DNA of 50,992 bases from Haloarcula vallismortis ATCC 29715 (lineage in GTDB: Archaea; Halobacteriota; Halobacteria; Halobacteriales; Haloarculaceae), in the NCBI RefSeq assembly GCF_000337775.1, contig NZ_AOLQ01000027.1:1-50992 (forward strand), read 5' to 3'. Shown here piece by piece: positions 8,380 through 17,520 of the stretch; within the stretch, counting starts at the first letter, position 1, and each line of letters opens with the position of its first letter. The translations under genes and the position numbers were made by a program. The notes under the pieces were generated by a model. It did not search any database. It was not told where the DNA came from and saw nothing but the letters and a program-made list of their open reading frames with translations.

Positions 8380-10953
8380 ATGGAGCCTACCGATAGCCTG
8401 CCGACCCAGGCCGATACCGTTATCGTCGGTGCTGGAATCGTCGGCTGCAACATCGCTTACCAGCTGACAGAGCTCGGCCGCGAGGACGTAGTCGTAGTTG
8501 ACCAGGGGCCGATGCCGACTACGGGGGGATCGTCGACGCACGCCCCCGGTATCATGTTTCAGACCGCGGAACCGAAGGTCCTCAGCCAGTTTGCGGACTA
8601 CAGCCGCCGCCTGTACTCGGACCTCGAAGGGGCTGACGGGCATCAGGCGTACAACGAAACCGGCGGCATCGAAGTCGCGCGCAGCGAGGAGCGCATGGAC
8701 TTCCTCCAGCGCCGCGTCGAGTACGCCAAGGCATGGGGCATCGAGGACCCGCAGCTGCTTTCCCCTGAGGAGGTCACCGAGCATCTCCCGCTTGTCGACG
8801 CCGACCAGATCAAGGGCGGCTACTACTCCCCGACAGACGGGCAAGTTTCGGGCGTGGTCGCCTGCGACGCGCTGGCCCGAGAAGCGATGGACCGAGGCGC
8901 GAAGTTCGTTCCGCACACGCGCACCGAGGACGTGGAGACGGAGAACGGCTCGATAGAGGCCGTTGTCACGGAGAACGGCAGTATCGAGTGCAACGAGGTC
9001 GTCGTCGCGACGAACATCTGGGCCCGGCAGCTCGGCGAGAAACTCGACGTGCACCTCCCCGTGACGCCCGTCGAGCACCAGTACACGATGACTGAGTCGC
9101 TGGACGAGCTTGCCGACAGCGCGGTCGACATCACCGACCACCCACTGTTCGAAAACTACGAGAACGTCTCCGGAGAGAAAGCGAAACGTCTCCTCGTCGG
9201 CCCGGACCGGCCGATTCTGCGTGACCAGGACAACGCGATGTACTACCGGAACCACGGGGACTCCTACGGCATCGGCTCGTACAACCACGAGCCAATCGTG
9301 CCGGACCCACAGGAACTCGGCGGCAACGACCCCGACGGCGAGCAAGGGTCTGTCCACGAGTTCACCGACTACCACATGGACAACGCGACCCACCCGGACC
9401 GGCCGGACAAAGCTCCCCGTCAGGCCAGCAACGAACTGTTGCCCGCGACAGCCGACAAGGAGCTCGAACACAAGTACAACGGGATGTTTGCGGAGTCGCC
9501 CAACGGTCTGCCTGTGATGGGTCCCGTCCAGGAGTACGACGGCCTCTGGACGGCGGCGGCCATCTGGGTCACCCATGCCGGCGGGGCCGGCAAAGCGCTC
9601 GCCGAGTGGATGGAACACGGCGTCCCGCGACTGCCGTCCGGTCCGATTGACCTCGCGCACTGCGACGTGAACCGCTTCGACGACCACGAGGGGAGTTGGG
9701 ACTTCGCCCGAGACATCGGCGGCGAGGAGTACCGCATCGTCTACAACATCATGCACCCCAAGTGGGTCTGGACCGACAAACAGCGAGACATCCGTCGGAC
9801 TCCGATGTACCACACCCACAAGAAGTACGACGCCGAACTGTGGGCAGAGGCGGGCTGGGAGGAACCGCACTGGTTCGACTCCAACGCCGACCTGCTGGCG
9901 GAGTACGGGGACCAGATTCCTGACCGCGAGGGCTGGGAGGCGAAGTACTGGTCGCCCATCGAGGGCGCTGAAGCACTGAACGTCCGCAACAACGTCGGGC
10001 TCCACGACATGACATCCTTCAACAAGATGGAGGTCATCGGGAGCGACGCCGGCGAGTTCGTCCAGTACCTCTGTACGAACGACATGGACATCGACGTGGG
10101 CGAGGTGAAGTACACGCTGATGTGCAACGAAGGCGGCGGCGTGCGAGCGGACATCACGGTCACGCGAACCGACGAGGACCGCTACCTCCTGCTGACCACT
10201 GGCCGTGAGGTCGGGAACAATCACGTCGCGTGGGTGCGCGAGCAGTCCCCCGAGGATGTGGTCGTCAATGACGTGACCTCCAGCCTGGCGGCGATGGTCT
10301 GTACCGGTCCGAACGCCCGAAAGGTCCTCTCGAAGGTCACCGACGTTGACCTCTCTGACGACGCCTTCCCCTTCTTCACGAGCCAGCAGTTCTTCGTGAA
10401 GAACATCCCTGTCACCGCGCTCCGGGTCTCCTATGCGGGCGAACTCGGCTGGGAGTTCTACACGCCCTCTGAGTACGGCGAACGCCTCTGGGAGCACATC
10501 ATGGAGACCGGCGAGGAATACGGTATCCGGCCCTATGGCAACGGCGCACTGAATTCGCTGCGCATCGAGAAGGGGTTCCGCCTCTGGGGGAAGGACCTCC
10601 ACACGGAGCACAACCCCTACGAGGCCGGCCTGGGCTGGGCGGTCGACCTCGAAACCGACTTCATCGGCAAGGAGGCGGTCGCGGCGGCCGCCGACGGCGA
10701 CAACATCGACCACAAGGTCGCGTGCCTGACGCTGGACGACGAGGATGCTGTCGTGCTTGACAACAAGCCTGTTCTCGACGGCGACGAGACCATCGGCTAT
10801 CTCCACAGCGCCGAGTACGGCTACACCGAGGGCGCGTGCGTCGCCTACACGTACCTGCCGCCCGAGTACGCCGAACCCGGCACCAGTGTCGAAATCCTCT
10901 ACGAGGGCGAGCGGTACGACGCGACCGTCCGCGAGGAACCGCTGGTTTCCTGA
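8380..10953 (+). CDS. FAD-dependent dimethylglycine/sarcosine oxidase or dehydrogenase, GcvT fusion (copy 1)
   Basis: An 857-residue fusion. Residues about 10-390 are the D-amino-acid-oxidase-type flavoprotein domain: G-A-G-I-V-G at 17-22, an Asp ending the second strand at 41, and G-S-S-T-H-A-P-G with H54, where dimethylglycine dehydrogenases attach FAD covalently. About 390-445 is the FAO_M linker, about 455-735 the GcvT folate domain, and the rest the GcvT C-terminal barrel. Such enzymes oxidise an N-methyl group and pass the carbon to THF as 5,10-methylene-THF within the same polypeptide. Dimethylglycine or sarcosine is the likely substrate; which one cannot be decided. A close paralog lies at 12922, with the Rieske oxygenase between them. 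Confidence 0.88.
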   Translation: MEPTDSLPTQADTVIVGAGIVGCNIAYQLTELGREDVVVVDQGPMPTTGGSSTHAPGIMFQTAEPKVLSQFADYSRRLYSDLEGADGHQAYNETGGIEVARSEERMDFLQRRVEYAKAWGIEDPQLLSPEEVTEHLPLVDADQIKGGYYSPTDGQVSGVVACDALAREAMDRGAKFVPHTRTEDVETENGSIEAVVTENGSIECNEVVVATNIWARQLGEKLDVHLPVTPVEHQYTMTESLDELADSAVDITDHPLFENYENVSGEKAKRLLVGPDRPILRDQDNAMYYRNHGDSYGIGSYNHEPIVPDPQELGGNDPDGEQGSVHEFTDYHMDNATHPDRPDKAPRQASNELLPATADKELEHKYNGMFAESPNGLPVMGPVQEYDGLWTAAAIWVTHAGGAGKALAEWMEHGVPRLPSGPIDLAHCDVNRFDDHEGSWDFARDIGGEEYRIVYNIMHPKWVWTDKQRDIRRTPMYHTHKKYDAELWAEAGWEEPHWFDSNADLLAEYGDQIPDREGWEAKYWSPIEGAEALNVRNNVGLHDMTSFNKMEVIGSDAGEFVQYLCTNDMDIDVGEVKYTLMCNEGGGVRADITVTRTDEDRYLLLTTGREVGNNHVAWVREQSPEDVVVNDVTSSLAAMVCTGPNARKVLSKVTDVDLSDDAFPFFTSQQFFVKNIPVTALRVSYAGELGWEFYTPSEYGERLWEHIMETGEEYGIRPYGNGALNSLRIEKGFRLWGKDLHTEHNPYEAGLGWAVDLETDFIGKEAVAAAADGDNIDHKVACLTLDDEDAVVLDNKPVLDGDETIGYLHSAEYGYTEGACVAYTYLPPEYAEPGTSVEILYEGERYDATVREEPLVS

Positions 10954-11050
10954 GTCCGCACACCGGGCTCCAGACCTCTTAGCTGGACTTTGTGCAGACT
11001 CGGTGGAAACGGCGTGTCGGGCCCGGTATCGGAATCCAGTCCTCCCAGGC

Positions 11051-11060
11051 CTGTTTAAAC
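11051..11060 (+). promoter_or_regulatory. TATA-like box upstream of the Rieske oxygenase
   Basis: The TTTAAA core lies about 56-61 bases before the ATG at 11116 and only about 15-20 bases before the in-frame GTG near 11074, too close for that GTG to be transcribed. It therefore favours 11116 as start, with a leader of roughly 30 bases. Confidence 0.4.
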
Positions 11061-11115
11061 GGGTGTACTATCCGTGGCCAATGGTGATGTGGAACACGGG
11101 TGCAAAAACAGACGT

Positions 11116-12255
11116 ATGACGAGGTGGAACCCGTCTAATGACGATGTCGAAGCAGTTAGTCCTGATATAACCGACGAAACGAACGCACTTCCGGCTAAAT
11201 ACTTTACAGACCCGAATGTCCACGGGCTGGAAAAGGAGAAGATATTCGGTCGATACTGGGTGTACGCCGGACACGCGAACGCGATTACCGAGCCTGGTGC
11301 GTATTTCACCCGGACCATCGGAGACAGGCAAGTCATCATCGTTCGTGACCACGACGACGAGGTCCGGGCGTTCTTCAACGTCTGTGCCCACCGCGGCTCG
11401 AAAATGGTCGAGGATACGCCCATGACCGACCCCGGAAACATGGGGCGAATCCGTTGTCCGTACCATATGTGGTCTTATGACCTCGACGGCGACCTCGAGA
11501 GCACGCCACAGAGCTTCGAAGAAGCGGGGCTCAATCCGGACCTGAGCGACGACGACGTCTGTGGCATGAACGCCAGCGAGAACAGCCTCAGCGAAGTCGA
11601 AACTGACCGAATCGGTCCGTTCGTCTTCCTCAACTTCGCCGACGATCCGACACCACTGGCCGAGCAGGCGGGGACGCTGAAATCGGAACTGGAGGCCATG
11701 CCGCTGGGCGAGTACGAACACGCCACGCGGTACGTCTCCGAGGTCGACTGTAACTGGAAGACGTTCGCCGGCAATTACTCCGAGTGTGACCACTGCCACG
11801 CGAACCATCAGGACTGGATAACTGACATCGAGCTCACGGAATCGGAGCTTGAGGTCAACGACTACCACTGGATTCTACATTACACCCACGACGAAGACGT
11901 CGACGACGAGATGCGGATTCACGACGAACACGAGGCCAAGTTCTACTACTTCTGGCCGAACTTCACCGTCAATATGTACGGAACTGCGGACGGATACGGC
12001 ACGTACATCATCGACCCGATCGACGAGGGTCGGTTCCAGCTCATCGCCGACTACTACTTCAGCGACGAGGCGATGACCGACGCCGAACGGGAGTTCGTCC
12101 AGACGAGCCGACAGCTTCAGGAGGAGGACTTCGAGCTCGTCGAGCGGCAGTACGAAGGGCTCAAGTCAGGCGCGCTCGCGCAGGCACAACTGGGTCCGAA
12201 CGAACACACGGTCCACCGACTGCATCGGCTCGCACAGGAAGCCTACGAGGCCTGA
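11116..12255 (+). CDS. Rieske non-heme iron oxygenase, glycine betaine/choline monooxygenase type
   Basis: A 379-residue alpha subunit. The Rieske [2Fe-2S] ligands are C90-A-H92 and C114-P-Y-H117. The mononuclear iron site is in N-W-K-T-F-A-G-N-Y-S-E-C-D-H-C-H (residues 213-228), with His226, His228 or His231 as the candidate His ligands. This N-W-K-x-F-x-x-N-Y-x-E-C-x-H-C pattern is typical of GbcA, choline monooxygenase and carnitine oxygenase. GbcA hydroxylates an N-methyl of glycine betaine, giving dimethylglycine and formaldehyde, and the flanking dimethylglycine-type oxidases fit that product. No ferredoxin reductase gene is nearby. A small gene starts 4 bases after the stop, so the two are probably co-transcribed. 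Choline or carnitine remain alternatives. Confidence 0.82.
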   Translation: MTRWNPSNDDVEAVSPDITDETNALPAKYFTDPNVHGLEKEKIFGRYWVYAGHANAITEPGAYFTRTIGDRQVIIVRDHDDEVRAFFNVCAHRGSKMVEDTPMTDPGNMGRIRCPYHMWSYDLDGDLESTPQSFEEAGLNPDLSDDDVCGMNASENSLSEVETDRIGPFVFLNFADDPTPLAEQAGTLKSELEAMPLGEYEHATRYVSEVDCNWKTFAGNYSECDHCHANHQDWITDIELTESELEVNDYHWILHYTHDEDVDDEMRIHDEHEAKFYYFWPNFTVNMYGTADGYGTYIIDPIDEGRFQLIADYYFSDEAMTDAEREFVQTSRQLQEEDFELVERQYEGLKSGALAQAQLGPNEHTVHRLHRLAQEAYEA

Positions 12256-12259
12256 ACTG

Positions 12260-12628
12260 ATGACACAGGGAAGCCAACAGGACGCGCCGTTCGTCGCTCA
12301 ATGCGCCGCGACTGGTGCCACAGTAACGACCTCGACGGCCAACGAGGTCGTTGCCTTCTACCGCCGCCGGCAGCGACTCCTGGACACAGATATCGAGTGG
12401 GTCTCCGCGGAGCACCGTGCCGTCTCACAGGCCCCCGAATCAGACGACGTCGCATATGTCCTCCGAGAGCTAGACGACGACTTCGAGCGGGGCGTCCCAC
12501 TGGGCATCCTCGCTGCCGCGATGAGCAAACAGGGACGGACAGTCGGAGACACGTTAGCAGACGTGTACGACTTGCGTATGGCCGGGTCGCTCTGGGAGCC
12601 CCGGTCCGACTACCTCCGCCCGGTTTGA
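12260..12628 (+). CDS. Small protein co-transcribed with the Rieske oxygenase, unknown function
   Basis: 122 residues beginning 4 bases after the oxygenase stop. The N-terminus has two Cys/Thr-rich strands, followed by a helical middle (E-V-V-A-F-Y-R-R-R-Q-R-L-L). The C-terminal third (about 78-122) resembles a winged-helix end: G-I-L-A-A-A-M-S-K-Q-G, then a helix with V-G-D-T-L-A-D-V-Y-D-L-R-M-A-G-S-L-W-E-P and a short basic tail. There is no iron-sulfur or flavin motif, so it is not the missing reductase. It could be a regulator or an accessory factor of the oxygenase. I do not recognise a named family. Confidence 0.6.
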   Translation: MTQGSQQDAPFVAQCAATGATVTTSTANEVVAFYRRRQRLLDTDIEWVSAEHRAVSQAPESDDVAYVLRELDDDFERGVPLGILAAAMSKQGRTVGDTLADVYDLRMAGSLWEPRSDYLRPV

Positions 12629-12650
12629 CGAACCGGTTCAGCCACGTTTT
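12620..12650 (+). terminator. Possible terminator after the Rieske operon
   Basis: CCGGTT and AACCGG form a 6-bp inverted repeat around a 5-base loop at the stop codon, followed about ten bases later by four T residues. This is weak, but it is positioned at the operon end. Confidence 0.3.
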
Positions 12651-12921
12651 CTCCCCAGAGCGGCTGTGTTAATACTGCTGTCAATCGATGAACCCTCACA
12701 AGCGACTCTCTAGCGACCTTTTCAGCCAGGGGGAGACCAGATATTGTCAGCCACGCAGTATGCTGAGGTTCGATGCGACTCGCGCTCGTAGCGGTCGGCC
12801 ATACATCACAGATATGCCCCGAGTGGTAGATAGACGGCCTGATAATCCGAAATACGCTGAGCCGCGACTGTCGCCACCGGTGTATTTAACATCGTGACAG
12901 AAACAGTCCCAAACGAAATAC

Positions 12922-15474
12922 ATGAGCACAGAGACTCCCCCGTCTCGGGCGGATACAGTTGTTATCGGTGCCGGGGCCGTCGGATGTAGCGTCGCGTATC
13001 ACCTGACTGAACTCGGCGCGGAAGATGTCGCGGTCATCGATCAGGGGCCGCTGCCCGTCACTGGCGGGTCGTCAGTCCACGCCCCCGGTATAATGTTCCA
13101 AACGTCGCCGTCGAAGATCCAGACGAAGACAGCCTACTACACCAGTCGGCTCCTTTCTGATGCCGGTGTCTACGATGAGGTCGGTGGCATTGAGGTGGCC
13201 CGGAGCGAGGACCGAATGGACTTCCTGCGTCGCCGAACGGAATGGGCGACTTCCTATGGCCTGCCCGAGCCGCAACTGCTCTCGCCCGAGGAGGTCACCG
13301 AGCACCTCCCGATGGTCGACGAAGACGAGATTCTGGGTGGCTACTACTCGCCGACCGACGGGCGCGTCGACGGCATCGGCGCACTGCAGTGGTACATGGA
13401 ACACTCCTCGGCGTCGTTCTACGGGAACACGGAGGTCACGGATCTGGATGTCGAGGGCGGCGAAATCAACGCTGTCGAGACCGACCAGGGCCGCATCGAC
13501 TGTGAACGGGCGGTTATTGCGACGAACAACTGGGGCTATCAGACCGGCCAACTGGCCGGGCTTGACTTGCCGATTGCCCCGGTCGAGCACCAGTACGTCG
13601 TCACGGAGCCGATGGACGAACTTGCTGACGCCGAGACATCGGTGGGCGACAACACAACCGGACTGGAGGTCCCGGGCGACCGCTCTATCGCGGAGTACAT
13701 GAGCGAAGGGCCACATCAGCCTGTCGGCCGCGATCAGGACCACTCGCTGTACTTCCGGACTCATGGCGACGCGCTTGGTATGGGGTCGTACAACCACGAG
13801 ACACTCTCGGTTGACCCCGAGGCGATGGGGAAGAACTCGGAGGAGCATCAGGCCTCCGTCCGTGGGTTCACAAAGGAGCACTGGGAGACGCCGACCCACC
13901 GCGGGCGGGACAAGTCCGCGAAGCAGGCCTTCGACGAACTCCTGCCGGCGACACAGGACGTGGAGTACGAAGCCACCGAGAACGGCATCTTCGTCTTTAC
14001 GCCCGACGGGATGCCGGCAGTCGGCGAGACGGCGCAGGTCGACGGCCTCTGGACGGGGCTGGCCATCTGGTGGACCCACTCCGGGGGCTACGGCCGTATT
14101 CTCGCGGAATGGATGGAAAACGGCACGCCACGGCTGCCGTCTGGACCGGTCGATACCGGCGGCATCCACGTCCGGCGGTTCGAACCCCACGCCGGCGAGA
14201 AGGACTACTTCGTGGACCGCGGAGCCAAGCGATACGAGCAGGTGTACAGCATCGTCGAGCCGCGGTGGCAGCCCGACGACCACAGGGGGCTCAGAACCAG
14301 TCCGTTCTACCACCAACAGAAAGAACTCGGCGCGGAGTTCTACCAGAGCGGCGGCTGGGAGACGCCACAGTGGTACGAGTCCAACGCCGACCTCGTCGAG
14401 AAATACGAGGACCGGATTCCCGACCAGGATGGCTGGCAGGGCATCAACCGTTCGAAAATCGAGGCCGCCGAACACCTCCACACTCGCGACAAGGTGTCGA
14501 TGTTCGACATGACGACGTTCAGCTCTATCATGGTCGAAGGCGAGGGCAGTCAGGCGTTCCTCCAGCGGGTCTGTAGCAACGACATGGACCTCGAAACCGG
14601 TCAGGTCCGCTACTCGCTGCTGTTGAACGAGGGCGGCGGCATTCTTGCTGATATCACCGTCGTCAAACTCGACGACGAGGAGTTCATGGTGACGACCGGC
14701 GGCGGTAACTCCCCCGGTATCCACGGCGGCCACCTAACAGACGAGGCTCCCGCGACGGTGTCGGTCCACGTCGAGGAAGGGGCGAAATCGACAATCGGTC
14801 TCTGGGGACCGAACGCGCGGCTGCTCCTCCAGCGGTGTACCGACGCCGACGTGACCAACGACGGCTTCCCGTACTTCCGGGCCAAGCAGATGTACGTCGG
14901 TGACGTACCGGTCATCGCGTTGCGTGTCTCGTACGTCGGTGAACTCGGGTGGGAGCTATGGGCCCCGACGGAGTACGGCCAACGGCTCTGGGAGACGCTG
15001 CAAGAGGCTGGCGAGGACCTCGGCGTCCGACCGATGGGCGGCGGCGCGCTCAGCTCCATGCGGTTAGAGAAAGGCTACCGCCTCTGGGGGACGGACATCG
15101 ACACGGACTCGAACCCCTTCGAGGCCGGCTTACCCTTCGCTGTCGACATGGACACCGAGTTCATCGGCAAGGACGCGCTAGAGGCTGCGCGCGAGGAGGG
15201 CATCGACAGCAAAATCACGCCGCTCACCCTCGATGACTCGACGGATATCATGCTGAGCGGCCGACCTGTGCTGAAAGACGGCGAGGCGATCGGCTACGTC
15301 CAGGCCGGCAACTACGGCTACAGTATCGACAAGTCGATCGCGTACACGTACGTGCCGACCGAATACGCCGAAGCCGGAACATCGGTTCAGATACAGTGCG
15401 AAGGCGAGACATACGACGCGACGGTGCGTGACGAGCCGCTGTTCGATCCGGCCCGGGAGCGAATCACGAAATGA
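12922..15474 (+). CDS. FAD-dependent dimethylglycine/sarcosine oxidase or dehydrogenase, GcvT fusion (copy 2)
   Basis: An 850-residue paralog of the gene at 8380 with the same architecture: FAD fold with G-A-G-A-V-G at 16-21, G-S-S-V-H-A-P-G with H53 as likely covalent flavin site, FAO_M linker, GcvT folate domain and C-terminal barrel. The two share long identical blocks (for example around E-V-A-R-S-E-D/E-R-M-D-F-L and L-L-S-P-E-E-V-T-E-H-L-P) but differ in the flavin-domain loops and the linker, as expected if one handles dimethylglycine and the other sarcosine. A TATA-like TATTTAAC about 30-38 bases upstream gives it its own promoter. The serine/threonine dehydratase follows 56 bases after its stop, probably in the same unit. 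Confidence 0.88.
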   Translation: MSTETPPSRADTVVIGAGAVGCSVAYHLTELGAEDVAVIDQGPLPVTGGSSVHAPGIMFQTSPSKIQTKTAYYTSRLLSDAGVYDEVGGIEVARSEDRMDFLRRRTEWATSYGLPEPQLLSPEEVTEHLPMVDEDEILGGYYSPTDGRVDGIGALQWYMEHSSASFYGNTEVTDLDVEGGEINAVETDQGRIDCERAVIATNNWGYQTGQLAGLDLPIAPVEHQYVVTEPMDELADAETSVGDNTTGLEVPGDRSIAEYMSEGPHQPVGRDQDHSLYFRTHGDALGMGSYNHETLSVDPEAMGKNSEEHQASVRGFTKEHWETPTHRGRDKSAKQAFDELLPATQDVEYEATENGIFVFTPDGMPAVGETAQVDGLWTGLAIWWTHSGGYGRILAEWMENGTPRLPSGPVDTGGIHVRRFEPHAGEKDYFVDRGAKRYEQVYSIVEPRWQPDDHRGLRTSPFYHQQKELGAEFYQSGGWETPQWYESNADLVEKYEDRIPDQDGWQGINRSKIEAAEHLHTRDKVSMFDMTTFSSIMVEGEGSQAFLQRVCSNDMDLETGQVRYSLLLNEGGGILADITVVKLDDEEFMVTTGGGNSPGIHGGHLTDEAPATVSVHVEEGAKSTIGLWGPNARLLLQRCTDADVTNDGFPYFRAKQMYVGDVPVIALRVSYVGELGWELWAPTEYGQRLWETLQEAGEDLGVRPMGGGALSSMRLEKGYRLWGTDIDTDSNPFEAGLPFAVDMDTEFIGKDALEAAREEGIDSKITPLTLDDSTDIMLSGRPVLKDGEAIGYVQAGNYGYSIDKSIAYTYVPTEYAEAGTSVQIQCEGETYDATVRDEPLFDPARERITK

Positions 15475-15530
15475 CCCGACAGCGCACTGACCCACCAACT
15501 TTGACATAACGCCCGGGACGATACGAACAT

Positions 15531-16793
15531 ATGACACAAACAGAATCGGACGCCCTGCCCGTCACATACGCGGACATCGAACGTGCCCGCGAACGACTGG
15601 ACGACGACACAGTCGTCAAGAAGACGCCGGTCGAGCGGAGTACGTCGCTCGGTGAGTTCGTCGACGCTGAGGTACACCTGAAGATGGAACACCTCCAGTG
15701 GACAGGGTCGTTCAAGACCAGAGGCGCGTACAACAAAATCTCGCAGGATGTCGCCGACGGCGTGGAGTCGTTCGTCGCCGCCAGCGCCGGGAACCACGCA
15801 CAGGGTGTCGCCCTCGCCGCGACAAAATGCGGTGCGGAGGCGACGATCTTCATGCCAGAGAACGCACCACAGGCCAAAGTCGACGCCACTAGAGCCTACG
15901 GCGGGAGCGTCGAACTGGTCGGTAACGACTTTCAGGAGACGATGTCTCACGCCAAGGCCGTCGTTGAGGAGACCGATGCGGAGTTCGTTCACGCCTACGA
16001 CGATCTGGACATCATCGCCGGACAGGGGACGCTCGGAACGGAGATGTACCACGACTGCCCGGACGTCGACACGGTCATCGTTCCCATCGGCGGCGGCGGA
16101 CTTATCAGCGGTGTCTCGACCGCGATTAAACACCTCTCACCCGAGACGCGTGTCGTCGGCGTTCAGGCGACCGGTGCCGAGACTGTCCACGAGAGCCTCG
16201 ACAAAGGGATTCCGGTGGTGCTTGACGAGGTCGACACCATCGCTGACGGTATCGCCACCGGCGGCATCTCCGAGACGACCCTCGGCATCATCGAGGCGAA
16301 CGTGGACGAGGTCGTGACGGTTTCGGACACCGATATCGCACAGGCGATTCTCTTGCTGATGGAACGGGCCAAACAGGTCGTTGAAGGTGCCGGGGCCGCC
16401 TCCGTGGCTGCCGTGCTGAGTGACGACCTCGACGTCTCGGGTGAAACTGTGATGCCACTGCTCTGTGGCGGGAACCTCGATATGACACAAATGCGTGAGG
16501 TTCTCATCCACGCACTCACAGAGCGTCAACAGCTCCTGCAGCTCCGGGTGCGCATCAACGATCAACCGGGTGTGATGGAGGAAATATCCGGCGTCATCGC
16601 CAGACAGGGGGCAAATATACACGACGTCCGGCACGAACGGTCCGTCGAGAATCTCGAGATTGGGGAAGCATACCTCGTGTTCAACGTCGAGACAAGCGGT
16701 GCCGAGCACGCACAGACCATCATCACAGCGATTCGTGACGCGGGCTATCCTGTCGACAACGTCGCACGCGAGGCACAAAACGGCGCACTGTGA
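15531..16793 (+). CDS. PLP-dependent threonine/serine ammonia-lyase with ACT domain
   Basis: 420 residues. Fold-type II PLP enzyme: S-F-K-T-R-G-A with Schiff-base K62, A-S-A-G-N-H-A-Q-G near 84 (substrate carboxylate loop), and G-G-G-G-L near 188 holding the PLP phosphate. Residues about 335-415 form an ACT regulatory domain. It removes ammonia from threonine or serine, giving 2-oxobutyrate or pyruvate. The length and ACT domain are those of catabolic-type enzymes rather than the longer biosynthetic IlvA with a double ACT. Its place right after the second methylglycine oxidase suggests serine as the physiological substrate: glycine plus methylene-THF makes serine, which this enzyme turns into pyruvate. 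That step is inference. Confidence 0.85.
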   Translation: MTQTESDALPVTYADIERARERLDDDTVVKKTPVERSTSLGEFVDAEVHLKMEHLQWTGSFKTRGAYNKISQDVADGVESFVAASAGNHAQGVALAATKCGAEATIFMPENAPQAKVDATRAYGGSVELVGNDFQETMSHAKAVVEETDAEFVHAYDDLDIIAGQGTLGTEMYHDCPDVDTVIVPIGGGGLISGVSTAIKHLSPETRVVGVQATGAETVHESLDKGIPVVLDEVDTIADGIATGGISETTLGIIEANVDEVVTVSDTDIAQAILLLMERAKQVVEGAGAASVAAVLSDDLDVSGETVMPLLCGGNLDMTQMREVLIHALTERQQLLQLRVRINDQPGVMEEISGVIARQGANIHDVRHERSVENLEIGEAYLVFNVETSGAEHAQTIITAIRDAGYPVDNVAREAQNGAL

Positions 16794-16883
16794 GCTGAAA
16801 TTAGGGCTCAGACCGACGGCTCGACGGCACGAGCGGGGAAACCTATAACAGGTATGTGTGGGAAGTACACATGAGTCAAGACC

Positions 16884-17327
16884 ATGTACGACCACATACT
16901 CGTCCCGTACGACGGCAGCGACGAGGCCAGAAAAGGGGCAGAACACGGCATCGAACTCGCTGCTGCGCTCGGCGCGACGGTGCATGCATTGTACGTAATC
17001 GACCTCCCGGGGACGCCACGTGCGCTCGCGCTCAGGGATGACGAGGAGGAGATGCGAGAGGAGTATCGGGACTACGGCGAGGAGGTGCTGGCGAATCTCG
17101 GGACTGTCGCCGAAGAACACGGCGTCGACTACGAGATGCATTTCAAGACCGGTGCGCCCAGCGAAGAAATAGTCGAATTCGCCGAAGACGAAGGCATGGA
17201 CGCAATCGTTCTGGGCTCAGCGTTCCGTGGGAAACTCGGGAACCTTCTCGGCGGGACGACGGACAAGGTGGTCAGAACGTCGAGTGTGCCAGTTATCAGC
17301 CAGCGGATGAGCGTCAACGATATTTAA
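16884..17327 (+). CDS. Universal stress protein, UspA family
   Basis: 147 residues with the standard single UspA fold: opening M-Y-D-H-I-L-V-P-Y-D-G-S-D-E-A, a V-H-A-L-Y-V-I-D second strand, a central helical insert rich in Glu, and the ATP-binding G-S-x-F-R-G-K-L-G-N-L-L-G-G-T-T-D-K-V-V-R-T-S motif near the C-terminus. The G-x2-G-x9-G-S/T pattern indicates the nucleotide-binding subclass. The precise role is unknown. It follows the dehydratase by 90 bases, and its last bases overlap the end of a convergent small gene. Confidence 0.88.
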   Translation: MYDHILVPYDGSDEARKGAEHGIELAAALGATVHALYVIDLPGTPRALALRDDEEEMREEYRDYGEEVLANLGTVAEEHGVDYEMHFKTGAPSEEIVEFAEDEGMDAIVLGSAFRGKLGNLLGGTTDKVVRTSSVPVISQRMSVNDI

Positions 17328-17491
17328 CCCCCGCCGTCTATCAGCCGCGTTTCGCGTATGTATATCACCAGACTCGCGCTGAGGAAGCTGAATCCTGCGA
17401 GCCGAAAGTCACCGACTGTCATCCCGATGAGACCGACGCCCATCAGCAGTGCTGCCACCACGGCTGCCCCTGTTGCCAGAAGTCGTGCCAT
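17324..17491 (-). CDS. Small two-helix membrane protein
   Basis: 55 residues from the ATG at 17491. Two hydrophobic segments (about residues 5-26 and 29-47) are joined by a short Gly/Asp turn and followed by a charged tail ending in Gly residues. TTTATTTC on the reverse strand, 22-29 bases upstream of the ATG, is a good leaderless promoter and argues against the longer upstream start. The last four bases overlap the end of the convergent universal stress gene. Function unknown. Confidence 0.6.
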   Translation of the reverse strand: MARLLATGAAVVAALLMGVGLIGMTVGDFRLAGFSFLSASLVIYIRETRLIDGGG

Positions 17492-17512
17492 ACTGGTGGT
17501 ATGTGAGATCCC

Positions 17513-17520
17513 GAAATAAA
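17513..17520 (-). promoter_or_regulatory. TATA-like box of the small membrane protein gene
   Basis: TTTATTTC on the reverse strand, 22-29 bases upstream of the ATG at 17491. Confidence 0.45.

Noticed and set aside
8368-10806. An 812-codon open frame on the reverse strand opposite the first oxidase
   Set aside because: It lies fully antisense to a clear FAD-GcvT gene. Its Val/Arg/Asp-rich composition without motifs is the usual effect of GC-rich third positions in haloarchaea.
13072-14733. A 553-codon reverse frame opposite the second oxidase
   Set aside because: Same shadow effect as opposite the first oxidase; no domain or motif is recognisable.
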